DNA of 64,000 nt from an uncultured Flaviramulus sp. (GCA_947495125.1 CANLXL010000002.1:62001-126000), one strand, 5' to 3'; positions 25,200 to 33,384 are shown, counted from the stretch's first letter. Translations and numbers: made by a program. Notes: generated by a model not told the origin, from the letters alone.

Positions 25200-28049
25200 T
25201 TAGACTTCAGCATAAGCCTCTATAGGGGCACATGAACAGATTAAATTGCGATCTCCGTAAGCATCGTCAACACGTCTTACACTCGGCCAGAATTTATTGT
25301 CTTGTACAAAATCTAGCGGAAATGCAGCCTCTTGTCTTGAATATGGAAATAACCATTCGTCATTCGTAACCATGTCTAAGGTATGCGGTGCGTTTTTCAG
25401 AACATTATTGGCATCTTCTTTGGAAGCGCTGTCAATTTCATTTTTAATAGAGATCATAGCATCACAAAAACGATCGATCTCTTGCTTACTTTCACTTTCT
25501 GTAGGCTCGATCATTAATGTTCCGGCTACCGGGAAAGACACGGTAGGGGCATGAAACCCATAATCCATTAAACGTTTTGCGATATCTGTAACTTCAATCC
25601 CGTGGGCTTTAAACGGTCTGCAATCCACAATCATTTCATGAGCTGCTCTACCGCGTTCACCGGAGTATAACGTGTCAAAATGACCTTCTAAGCGTTTCTT
25701 TAAATAGTTGGCATTTAAAATAGCGAGTTCTGTCGATTTTTTAAGTCCTGACGCGCCTAACATTTTGATATAGCCATAGGAAATTAAACAAGCCAATGAC
25801 GAACCAAAAGGCGCTGCGGAAATCGCCGTAATTGCATTTTCACCTCCGGTTTTCACCAAAGGATTTCCGGGTAAAAATGGTACCAGTTGTTTGGCAACAC
25901 AAATTGGACCGACACCAGGACCACCACCACCATGAGGGATGGCAAAGGTTTTATGTAAATTTAAATGGCATACGTCTGCTCCAATATTCCCCGGATTGGT
26001 TAACCCCACCTGGGCATTCATATTGGCACCATCCATATAAACTTGTCCGCCGTTATCATGAATCGTTTTCGTAATTTCCTTGATAGCAGATTCGTAAACG
26101 CCATGCGTCGAAGGGTAGGTTACCATGAGTGCAGCCAAATTATCAGCGTGCAGCTCAGCTTTTTCACGTAAATCGTCAACATCGATATTACCTTCTTCAG
26201 TGGATTTTGTGACGATCACTTTCATCCCGGCCATAACCGCACTTGCGGGGTTTGTACCGTGTGCTGAAGATGGAATCAGACAGATATTTCTATGATGGTC
26301 ACCACGCGATTCATGGTAAGCTTTAATCACCATAAGGCCTGCAAACTCGCCCTGCGCGCCCGAATTTGGCTGTAATGATGTTGCAGCAAAACCTGTAATT
26401 TCCGTAAGCTGATCTTCCAGTTCTTTTAAAACCTCCAGATAGCCTTTGGCTTGTTTTAAAGGCGCAAAAGGATGAATATTGCCCCATTTAAACCAGCTTA
26501 AAGGCAGCATTTCTGAGGCAGCATTTAACTTCATGGTGCAGGAGCCTAAGGAAATCATAGAATGATTTAACGATAAATCTTTACGTTCAAGTGATTTTAT
26601 ATAACGCATCAATTCTGTTTCCGAATGATGCCTGTTAAATACAGGTTCGGTTAAAAATTCAGAAGATCGTTGTAATGATTCAGAGACCATGTTGGCTTCG
26701 GCAATGTCTAAAACTTCAATAGTGTCCTTATTGGCAGCTTCAGCAAAAACAGCGATGATATAATTAATATCGCGAACGGAGGTCGTTTCATTTAAAGAAA
26801 TCGTTACCGTTTTTTTATTCGGATAAAAGAAATTAACCTTCTTTTCTTTGGCAATAGTCTTTATTTTTTTTGAATTCGTTCGAATTTGAATCGTGTCGAA
26901 AAAGGAGGTGTTGCTTTGCGTATAACCCAATTGTTCTAAAGCATTGGCCAATGTTGAAGCAGCATTATGCACATGATTGGCTATAAATTTCAGGCCTTTT
27001 GGTCCGTGATACACAGCATACATTCCCGCCATAACGGCCAGTAAAACTTGAGCCGTACAAATATTTGACGTTGCGCGATCACGCTTGATGTGTTGCTCAC
27101 GGGTTTGTAAAGCCATACGTAAAGCACGGTTACCATTGGCATCTTTGGTAACGCCGATTATACGACCAGGGATATCACGTTTGTAAGCTGTTTTGGTGGC
27201 AAAATAAGCGGCATGTGGGCCTCCATAGCCCATGGGGATTCCAAAGCGTTGTGTGGTTCCAACAACGACATCAGCACCAAATTTCCCGGGAGCCTCTAAT
27301 TTTACTAAACTTAATATATCGGCAGCAACGGCCACTTTAATATTAGCCGCTTTGGCTTTTCCAATAAAGCTTTCAATATCCTGTATTTGTCCATCTTTTC
27401 CGGGGTATTGTAATATAGCACCGAAGTAATCTTCAGAAAAATTGAATGTTTCGGCATCGCCAATAACAATGTCAATCCCAATAGGATTTGCTCTGGTTTG
27501 CAAAAGGGATAGAGTTTGTGGCAAAATAGCTTCAGAAACAAAAAACTTGTTAATGTTTGCTTTTTTCTGGTTACGTTCACGAACAGCAAAAAGTAGACTC
27601 ATGGCTTCCGCCGCAGCGGTACTTTCATCTAAAAGGGAAGCGTTTGCAATTTCCATACCGGTAAGGTCCATAATCATGGTTTGAAAATTTAAAAGTGCTT
27701 CTAATCTTCCTTGAGCGATTTCAGCTTGATACGGTGTATAAGCCGTATACCATCCCGGGTTTTCTAGGATATTCCTTTGAATAACTGCCGGTAAAATCGT
27801 GGGGTGGTAGCCTAAACCAATATAGGTTTTATAGACTTTGTTCTTTTTAGATAATTCATGAATATGAAGTAAATACTCATGTTCCGTCATGGCTTTGTCC
27901 AGGTTCAGCCCGTTTTTTAAACGAATGTCATCAGGAACAGTTTCGTAAATGAGTTGGTCTAAAGTGTCAACACCTATGGTTTGTAACATATGGTTTTGGT
28001 CTTCTTCTCTCGGACCAATATGACGCAGTGCAAAAGCATTTGTATTCAT
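25200..28049 (-). CDS. gcvP: Glycine dehydrogenase (decarboxylating), P-protein
   Basis: A full-length, single-chain 949-residue P-protein of the glycine cleavage system. With PLP it decarboxylates glycine and passes the aminomethyl group to GcvH lipoamide. The PLP lysine lies in [16 protein letters not shown] (about residue 698). N-terminal half [13 protein letters not shown]...[20 protein letters not shown] and C-terminal half [17 protein letters not shown] are both intact. Other gcv genes are not in the window. A promoter box lies just upstream at 28077-28084. Confidence 0.96.
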   Translation of the reverse strand: MNTNAFALRHIGPREEDQNHMLQTIGVDTLDQLIYETVPDDIRLKNGLNLDKAMTEHEYLLHIHELSKKNKVYKTYIGLGYHPTILPAVIQRNILENPGWYTAYTPYQAEIAQGRLEALLNFQTMIMDLTGMEIANASLLDESTAAAEAMSLLFAVRERNQKKANINKFFVSEAILPQTLSLLQTRANPIGIDIVIGDAETFNFSEDYFGAILQYPGKDGQIQDIESFIGKAKAANIKVAVAADILSLVKLEAPGKFGADVVVGTTQRFGIPMGYGGPHAAYFATKTAYKRDIPGRIIGVTKDANGNRALRMALQTREQHIKRDRATSNICTAQVLLAVMAGMYAVYHGPKGLKFIANHVHNAASTLANALEQLGYTQSNTSFFDTIQIRTNSKKIKTIAKEKKVNFFYPNKKTVTISLNETTSVRDINYIIAVFAEAANKDTIEVLDIAEANMVSESLQRSSEFLTEPVFNRHHSETELMRYIKSLERKDLSLNHSMISLGSCTMKLNAASEMLPLSWFKWGNIHPFAPLKQAKGYLEVLKELEDQLTEITGFAATSLQPNSGAQGEFAGLMVIKAYHESRGDHHRNICLIPSSAHGTNPASAVMAGMKVIVTKSTEEGNIDVDDLREKAELHADNLAALMVTYPSTHGVYESAIKEITKTIHDNGGQVYMDGANMNAQVGLTNPGNIGADVCHLNLHKTFAIPHGGGGPGVGPICVAKQLVPFLPGNPLVKTGGENAITAISAAPFGSSLACLISYGYIKMLGASGLKKSTELAILNANYLKKRLEGHFDTLYSGERGRAAHEMIVDCRPFKAHGIEVTDIAKRLMDYGFHAPTVSFPVAGTLMIEPTESESKQEIDRFCDAMISIKNEIDSASKEDANNVLKNAPHTLDMVTNDEWLFPYSRQEAAFPLDFVQDNKFWPSVRRVDDAYGDRNLICSCAPIEAYAEV

Positions 28050-28076
28050 TAAAAAGTGATGTTTTTATATAATTCG

Positions 28077-28084
28077 CAAAAATA
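28077..28084 (-). promoter_or_regulatory. Putative -7 box of gcvP
   Basis: On the minus strand this reads TAttTTTG, 27 bases before the gcvP ATG. No clear TTG lies at the usual -33 place. Confidence 0.45.
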
Positions 28085-28157
28085 CATAATATTGGGTATG
28101 AATATGTGTATAATTATGAAAGTTTTTAACCATTTTAGTACTTATTAACACTTTCTG

Positions 28158-28165
28158 TACTTTTG
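28158..28165 (+). promoter_or_regulatory. -7 box abutting a start codon
   Basis: TActTTTG ends only 4 bases before the ATG at 28170, which places the expected transcription start at or next to the start codon. The message could be leaderless. Confidence 0.4.
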
Positions 28166-28169
28166 TATC

Positions 28170-29003
28170 ATGAAGCACTTTCGGCAACTTTTAAACTTTT
28201 ACATCAATAGCAGTATTCATGTGGCTTTGTCGGTGTTTTCTCTAACATGGATTACCATGCTCGAGTTTAACATTGCATATGATAAAATAGTACTGTTTTT
28301 TGTTTTTTTTGCTACCATAACGGGGTATAATTTTGTGAAGTACTTTGGGATCGCCAAATTTCATCATAGAAGACTGGCCAATTGGCTTAAACTCATTCAA
28401 ATATTTTCATTTTTTTGCTTTCTGTTGCTCTGCTATTTTGCGTTGAAATTAAAGGAAACGACCTTGCTTTATATTGCCGGTTTTGGCGCTATTACCTTTT
28501 TATATGCCATTCCGTTTTTACCCAAACGTTTTTTTCTGGATAAACACCATAATTTACGCAGTATTGGCGGACTCAAAATTTATTTGATCGCTCTGGTGTG
28601 GAGTGGTGTCACCGTGTTTATTCCGGCCATCAATGATGAATTAAGTATCACTACGGATATTATACTTACCGGAATCCAGCGCTATGTGTTTATCATGGTG
28701 CTAATGCTACCGTTTGAAATTAGGGATTTGCAATACGATAGTTTAAAATTGTCCACAATTCCGCAGAAAATAGGTGTACGACAAACAAAAATTATGGGTG
28801 TTTTGCTGTTAATCCTCTTTTGGTGTTTAGAATTTTTTAAAGATGAAATCTATACTGAAGGGATGATGCCGTTGACGCTTATTAGCATCATAACACTACT
28901 GTTTTTAGTCTTTTCTAAAATTAAGCAAAGTGCTTATTACAGTGCGTTTTGGGTAGAAGGCTTGCCCGTTCTATGGTTAATAATACTCCTGCTGAACCAT
29001 TAG
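28170..29003 (+). CDS. UbiA-like multi-pass membrane protein
   Basis: A 277-residue protein with about eight membrane helices. The pattern resembles the UbiA prenyltransferase superfamily: a first-loop YNFVKYFGIAKFHHRR and a later FEIRDLQYDSLKLSTIPQKIG, where DLQYD...TIPxxxG matches the second Asp-rich motif of these enzymes. The first motif (NDxxDxxxD in active enzymes) here keeps Asn but no Asp. It may therefore have changed activity. UbiA enzymes attach prenyl chains to aromatic or other acceptors in the membrane; no substrate can be proposed. The gene is convergent with, and overlaps by 4 bases, the anti-sigma gene. Confidence 0.7.
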   Translation: MKHFRQLLNFYINSSIHVALSVFSLTWITMLEFNIAYDKIVLFFVFFATITGYNFVKYFGIAKFHHRRLANWLKLIQIFSFFCFLLLCYFALKLKETTLLYIAGFGAITFLYAIPFLPKRFFLDKHHNLRSIGGLKIYLIALVWSGVTVFIPAINDELSITTDIILTGIQRYVFIMVLMLPFEIRDLQYDSLKLSTIPQKIGVRQTKIMGVLLLILFWCLEFFKDEIYTEGMMPLTLISIITLLFLVFSKIKQSAYYSAFWVEGLPVLWLIILLLNH

Positions 29004-29263
29004 TGAGCCTGCTCACTCAATACTTTATCGAAGTTCTCTTTTAACGTTTCTTTAGAAACGCGATCCATACATTCTACTTTAGAACCATTAATGGCTTTAG
29101 TAAGCTTTGTATTGTTTTTGGTGTATTTTCTACAGGCTCTACAGTATATTAAATGGATGTTTAGTTTTATCTTCTCCCATAAAGTCGCTTCTCTGTATTG
29201 TGTTTTATCACAAACATGGTTTGCTTCATCGCAAGGTATTATTACCTTAATCTTAGTACTCAT
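29000..29263 (-). CDS. Small zinc-binding anti-sigma factor-like protein
   Basis: An 87-residue soluble protein directly downstream of an ECF sigma gene (2-base gap). The central HLIYCRAC has the Hx3Cx2C spacing of ZAS anti-sigma factors, and an upstream CDEANHVCDK adds cysteines that might join a metal site. No membrane segment is present, so it would be a cytosolic, perhaps redox- or zinc-sensing, regulator of the sigma. The frame opens earlier (to 29329), but that part lies inside the sigma gene; ATG 29263 is the natural start. Confidence 0.75.
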   Translation of the reverse strand: MSTKIKVIIPCDEANHVCDKTQYREATLWEKIKLNIHLIYCRACRKYTKNNTKLTKAINGSKVECMDRVSKETLKENFDKVLSEQAH

Positions 29264-29265
29264 AA

Positions 29266-29820
29266 TTAAAACCAATTTTCTTTTAGGCAACCGGCCATAG
29301 CAGTACGTGCTCTGTGAATGATCACCCAAAGGTTAGACGCTGTAATATTTAGTTCATTACAAATAACTTCTGTTTCAAAACCTTGAATGGTCTTCATTTT
29401 AAAAACATCGGCTTGTTTTTGAGGCAATTTACCCAAGCAATTATGTATGGCATCACTAAGTTCGCTATTTTGTAAGGTGTCCTCGGCGGTCTTATCATAG
29501 GGATCTGCCACACGTTCTTCCAACCAATCGCCTTCCGTTTCAGAGTCGGTATTATAGTTTATTCTAACTTCTGCTTTTCCTTTGTTTGAATTTATTTTAC
29601 GATAATAATCAATAATTTTTCGTTTTAAAATTGAAATCAGCCAAGTACGCTCGCTCGCTTCACCTTTAAAGTTCTTCATCGATTTTAAACCGGCCAAAAA
29701 AGTATCCTGCACCAAATCCTGAGCAATGTCTCTATCGCTTACTCGTGTTATGGTATAGTTAAATAAGTAATCGGAATATAGGTCGATCCACTTATTTGGG
29801 TTAATTTGATGGTTAGGCAT
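29266..29820 (-). CDS. ECF RNA polymerase sigma factor
   Basis: A 184-residue sigma-70 family protein. Region 2: WIDLYSDYLFNYTITRV...IAQDLVQDTFLAGLKSM, then the promoter-melting part ERTWLISILKRKIIDYYRK. Region 4: LPQKQADVFKMKTIQGFETEVICNELNITASNLWVIIHRARTAM. An upstream ATG at 29850 lies inside a good promoter box (29848-29855), so ATG 29820 is preferred. The pair with an Hx3Cx2C protein suggests control by metal or redox stress. Confidence 0.88.
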   Translation of the reverse strand: MPNHQINPNKWIDLYSDYLFNYTITRVSDRDIAQDLVQDTFLAGLKSMKNFKGEASERTWLISILKRKIIDYYRKINSNKGKAEVRINYNTDSETEGDWLEERVADPYDKTAEDTLQNSELSDAIHNCLGKLPQKQADVFKMKTIQGFETEVICNELNITASNLWVIIHRARTAMAGCLKENWF

Positions 29821-29847
29821 TATCCTGCAATTGTTTTTTTTGAATTC

Positions 29848-29855
29848 CAAAAATA
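29848..29855 (-). promoter_or_regulatory. -7 box of the ECF sigma gene
   Basis: The minus strand reads TAttTTTG, 27 bases before ATG 29820. The box covers the alternative ATG at 29850, which decides the start. Confidence 0.5.
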
Positions 29856-29912
29856 AGGTAAATTATTTAATTTTTCTCTTTTGAAATTTTTAGAGGATAA
29901 AATCAGGCTGTA

Positions 29913-30641
29913 TCACGTGGAAAAAGAGGTTCTAATTGCTGAGGTTTTCGTTTGTGGCAAACCTTTTTCAACGGTTACATAAGAACCGTCAACAAAACAA
30001 GATGTTATAAGTTTAGCATGTTTGAATTTTGGTGGGAGTAAGTTTAAAACATTATGATGGCTGTTAATGGATGTTGTTTTATACAAATCCCAGGGCCGAT
30101 GGCTTATGTTATACTGAACTGTTTTTCCGCGATAATTTTTGATATAGGCGATATAACGATCTACCACAAAATGTGCTATCGTTTTTGGTATTAATTTTTG
30201 CGTTTCCTTTTTTCCTGAAGCCTTTATTTTTAAATCCTTGAATGTGTAATTTATAGCTATCTTGTCTTCTGCAAATACCTTATGCATGCGTATATTTTTA
30301 TAGAAATAAGGCTCGTTGTAACCTAAGTTCGCTACAGATGCGATAAGTGGCTTTGGTGCAAATTCTTTTATAAAAACAACCCCTTTGGTATGGTCCACTT
30401 TTGAGCGCACATAAAAACGAAAATTGATTTGCCCGAACTTTTGATGAAACGGCACTTTAACACCAAAGAATTTAACTTTAGAAAATGTAAAGGCGACCAT
30501 GCTCATCAAAGCTTTGCCTTTAAATAGATCTATCTCGGTGTCTTGTGGTAAATAGGGTTCCAGAATTTTTTTGTCTACCTCAAATGTTGAAATTATGAGA
30601 TCCTCCCAATGCCCGGTCATGAATACATTATTGCCGTCCAT
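29913..30641 (-). CDS. DUF2071 family protein (YqjF-like)
   Basis: A 242-residue soluble protein of the DUF2071/YqjF kind: GHWEDLIISTFEVDKKILEPYLPQDTEID (in part) at the N-terminus, LMSMVAFTFSKVKFFGVKVPF, and QINFRFYVR. The fold of the family is related to acetoacetate-decarboxylase-like barrels, but no catalytic lysine role can be assigned here and function is unknown. It is the last gene of a three-gene minus-strand group; its start overlaps the preceding gene by 14 bases. Confidence 0.75.
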   Translation of the reverse strand: MDGNNVFMTGHWEDLIISTFEVDKKILEPYLPQDTEIDLFKGKALMSMVAFTFSKVKFFGVKVPFHQKFGQINFRFYVRSKVDHTKGVVFIKEFAPKPLIASVANLGYNEPYFYKNIRMHKVFAEDKIAINYTFKDLKIKASGKKETQKLIPKTIAHFVVDRYIAYIKNYRGKTVQYNISHRPWDLYKTTSINSHHNVLNLLPPKFKHAKLITSCFVDGSYVTVEKGLPQTKTSAIRTSFST

Positions 30642-30978
30642 AATTATGTTGTTTTAATTGATTTAGAATGCTGAAGAAGTATATGGCGATCCCCATTGGA
30701 ATTAGTATGATGGTGAGAACTAACCTTAGGGTGTTGTTTTCAAAATAATCCCAAAAAGGAATGGCGATAAGACCGTAAATACCGATAAGTACCCAGTACC
30801 CATAGAGTCTGTGTTTTTGCTTATTGGCCATTCTTTTCCAATAAAAAATAAGAATAAGAGAGCTTAAAACCTGGGTTACACCAAGCACGATCTGCGCGTA
30901 TAATCCTAGAAATAGGGTTAAGTATAGGAGTAAGGTTAGTATTAGAATAACTTTGTTGATGATATAGATTAGTTTCAT
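30628..30978 (-). CDS. Four-helix membrane protein, unknown
   Basis: A 116-residue protein that is nearly all membrane: about four helices (VILILTLLLYLTLFLGLY, VLSSLILIFYW, YWVLIGIYGLIAIPFW, LVLTIILIPMGIAIYFF). No family recognised. It sits between another small membrane protein gene (11 bases upstream) and the DUF2071 gene it overlaps. A GbsR-type operator precedes the group. Confidence 0.65.
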   Translation of the reverse strand: MKLIYIINKVILILTLLLYLTLFLGLYAQIVLGVTQVLSSLILIFYWKRMANKQKHRLYGYWVLIGIYGLIAIPFWDYFENNTLRLVLTIILIPMGIAIYFFSILNQLKQHNYGRQ

Positions 30979-30989
30979 TCTTTTATGCT

Positions 30990-31418
30990 TTATGTTATGA
31001 TGTTTTCGATGACTAGCAGCGTATAAATAACTGCAAACAGGACAAATAGCAGGTTCATTCCATAGCTTCCAATTTTAAAAATGAACTTTTTAGGAATAGT
31101 GTACATGGGGTAATAAGCTATTTGAGTGATCACTTTTCCTACCCAGTATGCTGCTATTAAACCTGTTATTGCCAAGGCTAAGTTTGAGTTGTTCTTTAAA
31201 TCTTCAGGCATTAAAATCGCGATTAAGCCAAAGGAAAAGTTTAATCCCCGAATATAGCGTCCGTAGGTTTTTGCGATTTCCTGGTTTAGAGGTTTTAGTT
31301 GTTTGACATCATTGTACCAATCGAAAACCCGATGTCTTATATAGGGATAAATTAATGCCGTAAATATTTGACCGCAGCCTCCGAGAATGATTAACCAATT
31401 TGGAATTTGAATGTTCAT
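30990..31418 (-). CDS. Small multi-pass membrane protein, unknown
   Basis: A 142-residue protein with about four membrane helices (WLIILGGCGQIFTALIYPYI, GLNFSFGLIAILM, LAITGLIAAYWVGKVITQIAY, MNLLFVLFAVIYTLLVI). No family is recognised. It is the first gene of the three-gene unit, and the operator ACTTTCA-N8-TGAAAGT centred 25 bases upstream of its ATG suggests control by the GbsR-like regulator encoded next to it. Confidence 0.65.
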   Translation of the reverse strand: MNIQIPNWLIILGGCGQIFTALIYPYIRHRVFDWYNDVKQLKPLNQEIAKTYGRYIRGLNFSFGLIAILMPEDLKNNSNLALAITGLIAAYWVGKVITQIAYYPMYTIPKKFIFKIGSYGMNLLFVLFAVIYTLLVIENIIT

Positions 31419-31432
31419 TTTTAATATATTAA

Positions 31433-31454
31433 ACTTTCAGAAAATATTGAAAGT
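31433..31454 (-). promoter_or_regulatory. Operator copy 1, ACTTTCA-N8-TGAAAGT
   Basis: A 7-bp inverted repeat with an 8-base spacer lies just upstream of the membrane operon. Arms and spacing are identical to the copy upstream of the GbsR-like gene. Confidence 0.65.
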
Positions 31455-31519
31455 ATGATTTAAATTTTTTTATGTGTTCTATTGTGTGTTTTGAATTAGA
31501 ATCTTAATGGTTTGGTTGG

Positions 31520-31579
31520 TTCGAGTGATTCCGATTTTTCTCGGAATCGCCTGCCTGCCGGTAGGCAGGTATCGAGAAC
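31520..31579. repeat. Dispersed hairpin repeat, copy 1
   Basis: TTCGAGTGATTCCGAT at the left and TATCGAGAAC at the right enclose two hairpins: GATTCCGA/TCGGAATC (31527-31548) and the near-palindrome CCTGCCTGCCGGTAGGCAGG (31550-31569). It ends 2 bases before the stop codon of the GbsR-like gene, so it may be that gene's terminator. A related element lies at 36954-37012. Confidence 0.65.
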
Positions 31580-31581
31580 TG

Positions 31582-32085
31582 TTATTTTATAAGTTTTAGC
31601 AAAGACTTCGTGAGCCAGTTTTGCTCTTGACTAACAATTTTGGTAAGCATAGCATCAGCAGTTTCAGCCAGATCATGAAGCGCTTTGGTTTGCTTAATAA
31701 GTTCTTTGGTTTTTGCTGTACCATCATCTTCTATAGAACTTACGTCTTTTAAAATTTTGATAACGGGTTTTATCTCTCTGCGGCTACGTTCTTTGGCAAC
31801 ATGTCGCGCTAATTCCTGTACATCTTTTTCGGTGGTAAAATATTCTTTACGTTCCCCGGGGATTAATTCTTTGGTTACAATCCCCCAGTCCATAAGCTGT
31901 CGTAAATTCATACTGGTATTACCTCGGGAAATTTTAAGATCTTCCATGATTTCTTCCATAGATAAGGGTTTTGTTGAAATAAAAAGCAGGGACTGTATTT
32001 GTGCCATGGCCTTATTAATACCCCATAGCGTCCCTAAACTTCCCCAGGTGCTAATAAATTTGTCTTTGGCTTCTTGGTATTCCAT
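31582..32085 (-). CDS. GbsR/MarR-family transcriptional regulator
   Basis: A 167-residue winged-helix repressor. The N-terminus FISTWGSLGTLWGINKAMAQI is the GbsR helical start. The DNA-binding part is KPLSMEEIMEDLKISRGNTSMNLRQLMDWGIV, followed by the wing ERKEYFTTEKDV and a C-terminal coiled coil. In the family, GbsR senses choline in Bacillus; the ligand here is unknown. A palindrome overlapping its own promoter and an identical half-site pair before the adjacent membrane operon indicate autoregulation and a local target. Confidence 0.87.
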   Translation of the reverse strand: MEYQEAKDKFISTWGSLGTLWGINKAMAQIQSLLFISTKPLSMEEIMEDLKISRGNTSMNLRQLMDWGIVTKELIPGERKEYFTTEKDVQELARHVAKERSRREIKPVIKILKDVSSIEDDGTAKTKELIKQTKALHDLAETADAMLTKIVSQEQNWLTKSLLKLIK

Positions 32086-32089
32086 ATCA

Positions 32090-32118
32090 CAAAGATATAA
32101 ATATTTTTAAACTTTCAA
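32090..32118 (-). promoter_or_regulatory. Promoter of the GbsR-like gene
   Basis: On the minus strand TTG (32118-32116) and TAtcTTTG (32097-32090) are separated by 18 bases, a full match to the flavobacterial consensus (TTG-N17-23-TAnnTTTG). The box ends 4 bases before the ATG, so the transcript has almost no leader. Confidence 0.65.
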
Positions 32119-32134
32119 AAATTATTGAAAGTTT
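32109..32134 (-). promoter_or_regulatory. Operator copy 2, perfect palindrome
   Basis: AAACTTTCAA and TTGAAAGTTT are perfect inverted repeats with a 6-base spacer. The palindrome covers the -33 TTG of the gene's own promoter, as expected for an autorepressor. Confidence 0.7.
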
Positions 32135-32220
32135 ATTTTTTGCTGAATTTAAAATTATTGATTTACACTACGCTGCCGCATTCTATGTAAAAAAACAAAT
32201 TATAAAGAGTAAAAATATTG

Positions 32221-32245
32221 TGGCACTAGTTGCAAACTAGCGCCA
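32221..32245. repeat. REP-like palindrome
   Basis: TGGCaCTAGTT and AACTAGcGCCA form an imperfect palindrome (one mismatch) directly downstream of an XRE gene. It resembles short palindromic repeats that are dispersed in Bacteroidota chromosomes. Confidence 0.45.
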
Positions 32246-32259
32246 ACCTATAATATTGG

Positions 32260-32511
32260 CTAGTTCGCTTCAAACAAAGAAAACAATTCAGAAAGCTGGA
32301 TATTGAGATTATCGGCAATTTCTTTTATCATACAAATGGACGTGTTTACTGTACCTCTTTCAACTCTGCTTACTTGCATAACTTCAACATCAATGCGATC
32401 CGCGAGTTCTTGCTGGGTCATGCCTTTACTTTCTCGAATCTTTCTAAGATGAATACCTAGTTGCTTCAGAAACCTTTCTTCTCGTATATTTTTTCTCTTT
32501 GGTTTAACCAC
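32260..32511 (-). CDS. XRE-family helix-turn-helix regulator
   Basis: An 83-residue protein that is essentially one HTH_3 domain: LGIHLRKIRESKGMTQQELA, then VEVMQVSRVERGTVNTSICMI (in part) as turn and recognition helix. The start is GTG 32511 (MVKPKRK); the nearby ATG 32513 is out of frame. A second, related XRE gene follows 46 bases upstream on the same strand. Such small regulators are often part of addiction or defence loci, but no toxin-like partner is seen. Confidence 0.8.
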   Translation of the reverse strand: MVKPKRKNIREERFLKQLGIHLRKIRESKGMTQQELADRIDVEVMQVSRVERGTVNTSICMIKEIADNLNIQLSELFSLFEAN

Positions 32512-32557
32512 ATTTTAAAAATCAAAATCGGCCAGGATTTTTAACTATAAATCGATT

Positions 32558-32791
32558 TTAATCCAAATCAAAAAGTTCTTTAAGATCTATATCTAAAGCT
32601 TTTGAAATTTTAATGGCGGTTACCAAGGTAATATTGGTTCTGCCATTTTCAATTCGAGATATAGCAGTTTTTTCAACGTTCATTCTTGAAGCTAAATCTA
32701 GTTGAGACAAACTGAGTTCTTCACGTTTATTTTTGAGGTGTAGCCCAAATTTCTTTTTATAAACGATTATTTCCTTTTTGGTAATTAACAT
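32558..32791 (-). CDS. XRE-family helix-turn-helix regulator
   Basis: A 77-residue protein with a single HTH domain (FGLHLKNKREELSLSQLDLASRMNV...AISRIENGRTNITLVTAIKISKALDI, in part), similar to the XRE protein encoded downstream. ATG 32791 is preferred to TTG 32800. The start codon lies inside one copy of a 16-bp repeat containing ACATATATGT; a second copy lies 43 bp upstream, a typical autorepressor layout. Confidence 0.8.
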   Translation of the reverse strand: MLITKKEIIVYKKKFGLHLKNKREELSLSQLDLASRMNVEKTAISRIENGRTNITLVTAIKISKALDIDLKELFDLD

Positions 32792-32845
32792 ATATGTCAA
32801 TAATAGTTCTTATATTCGTTGATACAGTAAACATATATGTCAATA
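32787..32845. promoter_or_regulatory. Two 16-bp direct repeats with palindromic core
   Basis: AACATATATGTCAATA occurs exactly at 32787-32802 and 32830-32845. Each contains the palindrome ACATATATGT. The first covers the XRE start codon. Confidence 0.6.
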
Positions 32846-33013
32846 TTGTTTGATCATATAAAAACCGATATGTCATGAACAAAATCAAACCAAAACCCAA
32901 AACGACTTTACCATCCTTACCGCCTTCGTATTCATATATAACCACTTTCTCTGTGTTTTTACAAAGCAGGGAGGCAAAGACACGGGTTTTAATCATTTTA
33001 AAAGATACGCCTT

Positions 33014-33313
33014 ATGAATGCACAAGAATTTAGCTCAAGGCATGCCCATACGCTTCAAACAGACCCTAAGACGAAGCAACACTATATAAAACTCCCGTTA
33101 ACCGATTTAAACGAACTCGCATACCTACAGGAATCGCTACTCGACTGTATCTTGTTATTAACCCTGTTAGAAAAGCAGGACTATAAACCCGAACGGCTGC
33201 AAAGTGTTATCTATTGGTTAAGCAGGCTACTTAAGGTAAGTTATCCCCATGCTGAAATTGATGGGTTGTCCGAATGGTTGACCTCCAAAGATAAACCCTC
33301 AACACCCACATAA
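33014..33313 (+). CDS. Small conserved-looking protein, unknown
   Basis: A 99-residue soluble protein, mostly helical in the centre (LAYLQESLLDCILLLTLLEKQ, RLQSVIYWLSRLLKV). I do not recognise it. It is divergent from the XRE pair, 168 bases from the nearer operator copy, so it could be a target of that regulator. ATG 33014 has no in-frame alternative that looks better. Confidence 0.55.
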   Translation: MNAQEFSSRHAHTLQTDPKTKQHYIKLPLTDLNELAYLQESLLDCILLLTLLEKQDYKPERLQSVIYWLSRLLKVSYPHAEIDGLSEWLTSKDKPSTPT

Positions 33314-33384
33314 AAAAAGATCTGCGAGGTGCGAGGGCAAGCTATTTTAAAATTTAATTATTGAGAGTATTGCCGGGCTATCGT

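Noticed and set aside
32757-32996. A 79-codon open frame on the minus strand overlapping the XRE start.
   Set aside because: It covers the operator repeats and the XRE start in another frame and its protein shows no domain or signal; probably chance.
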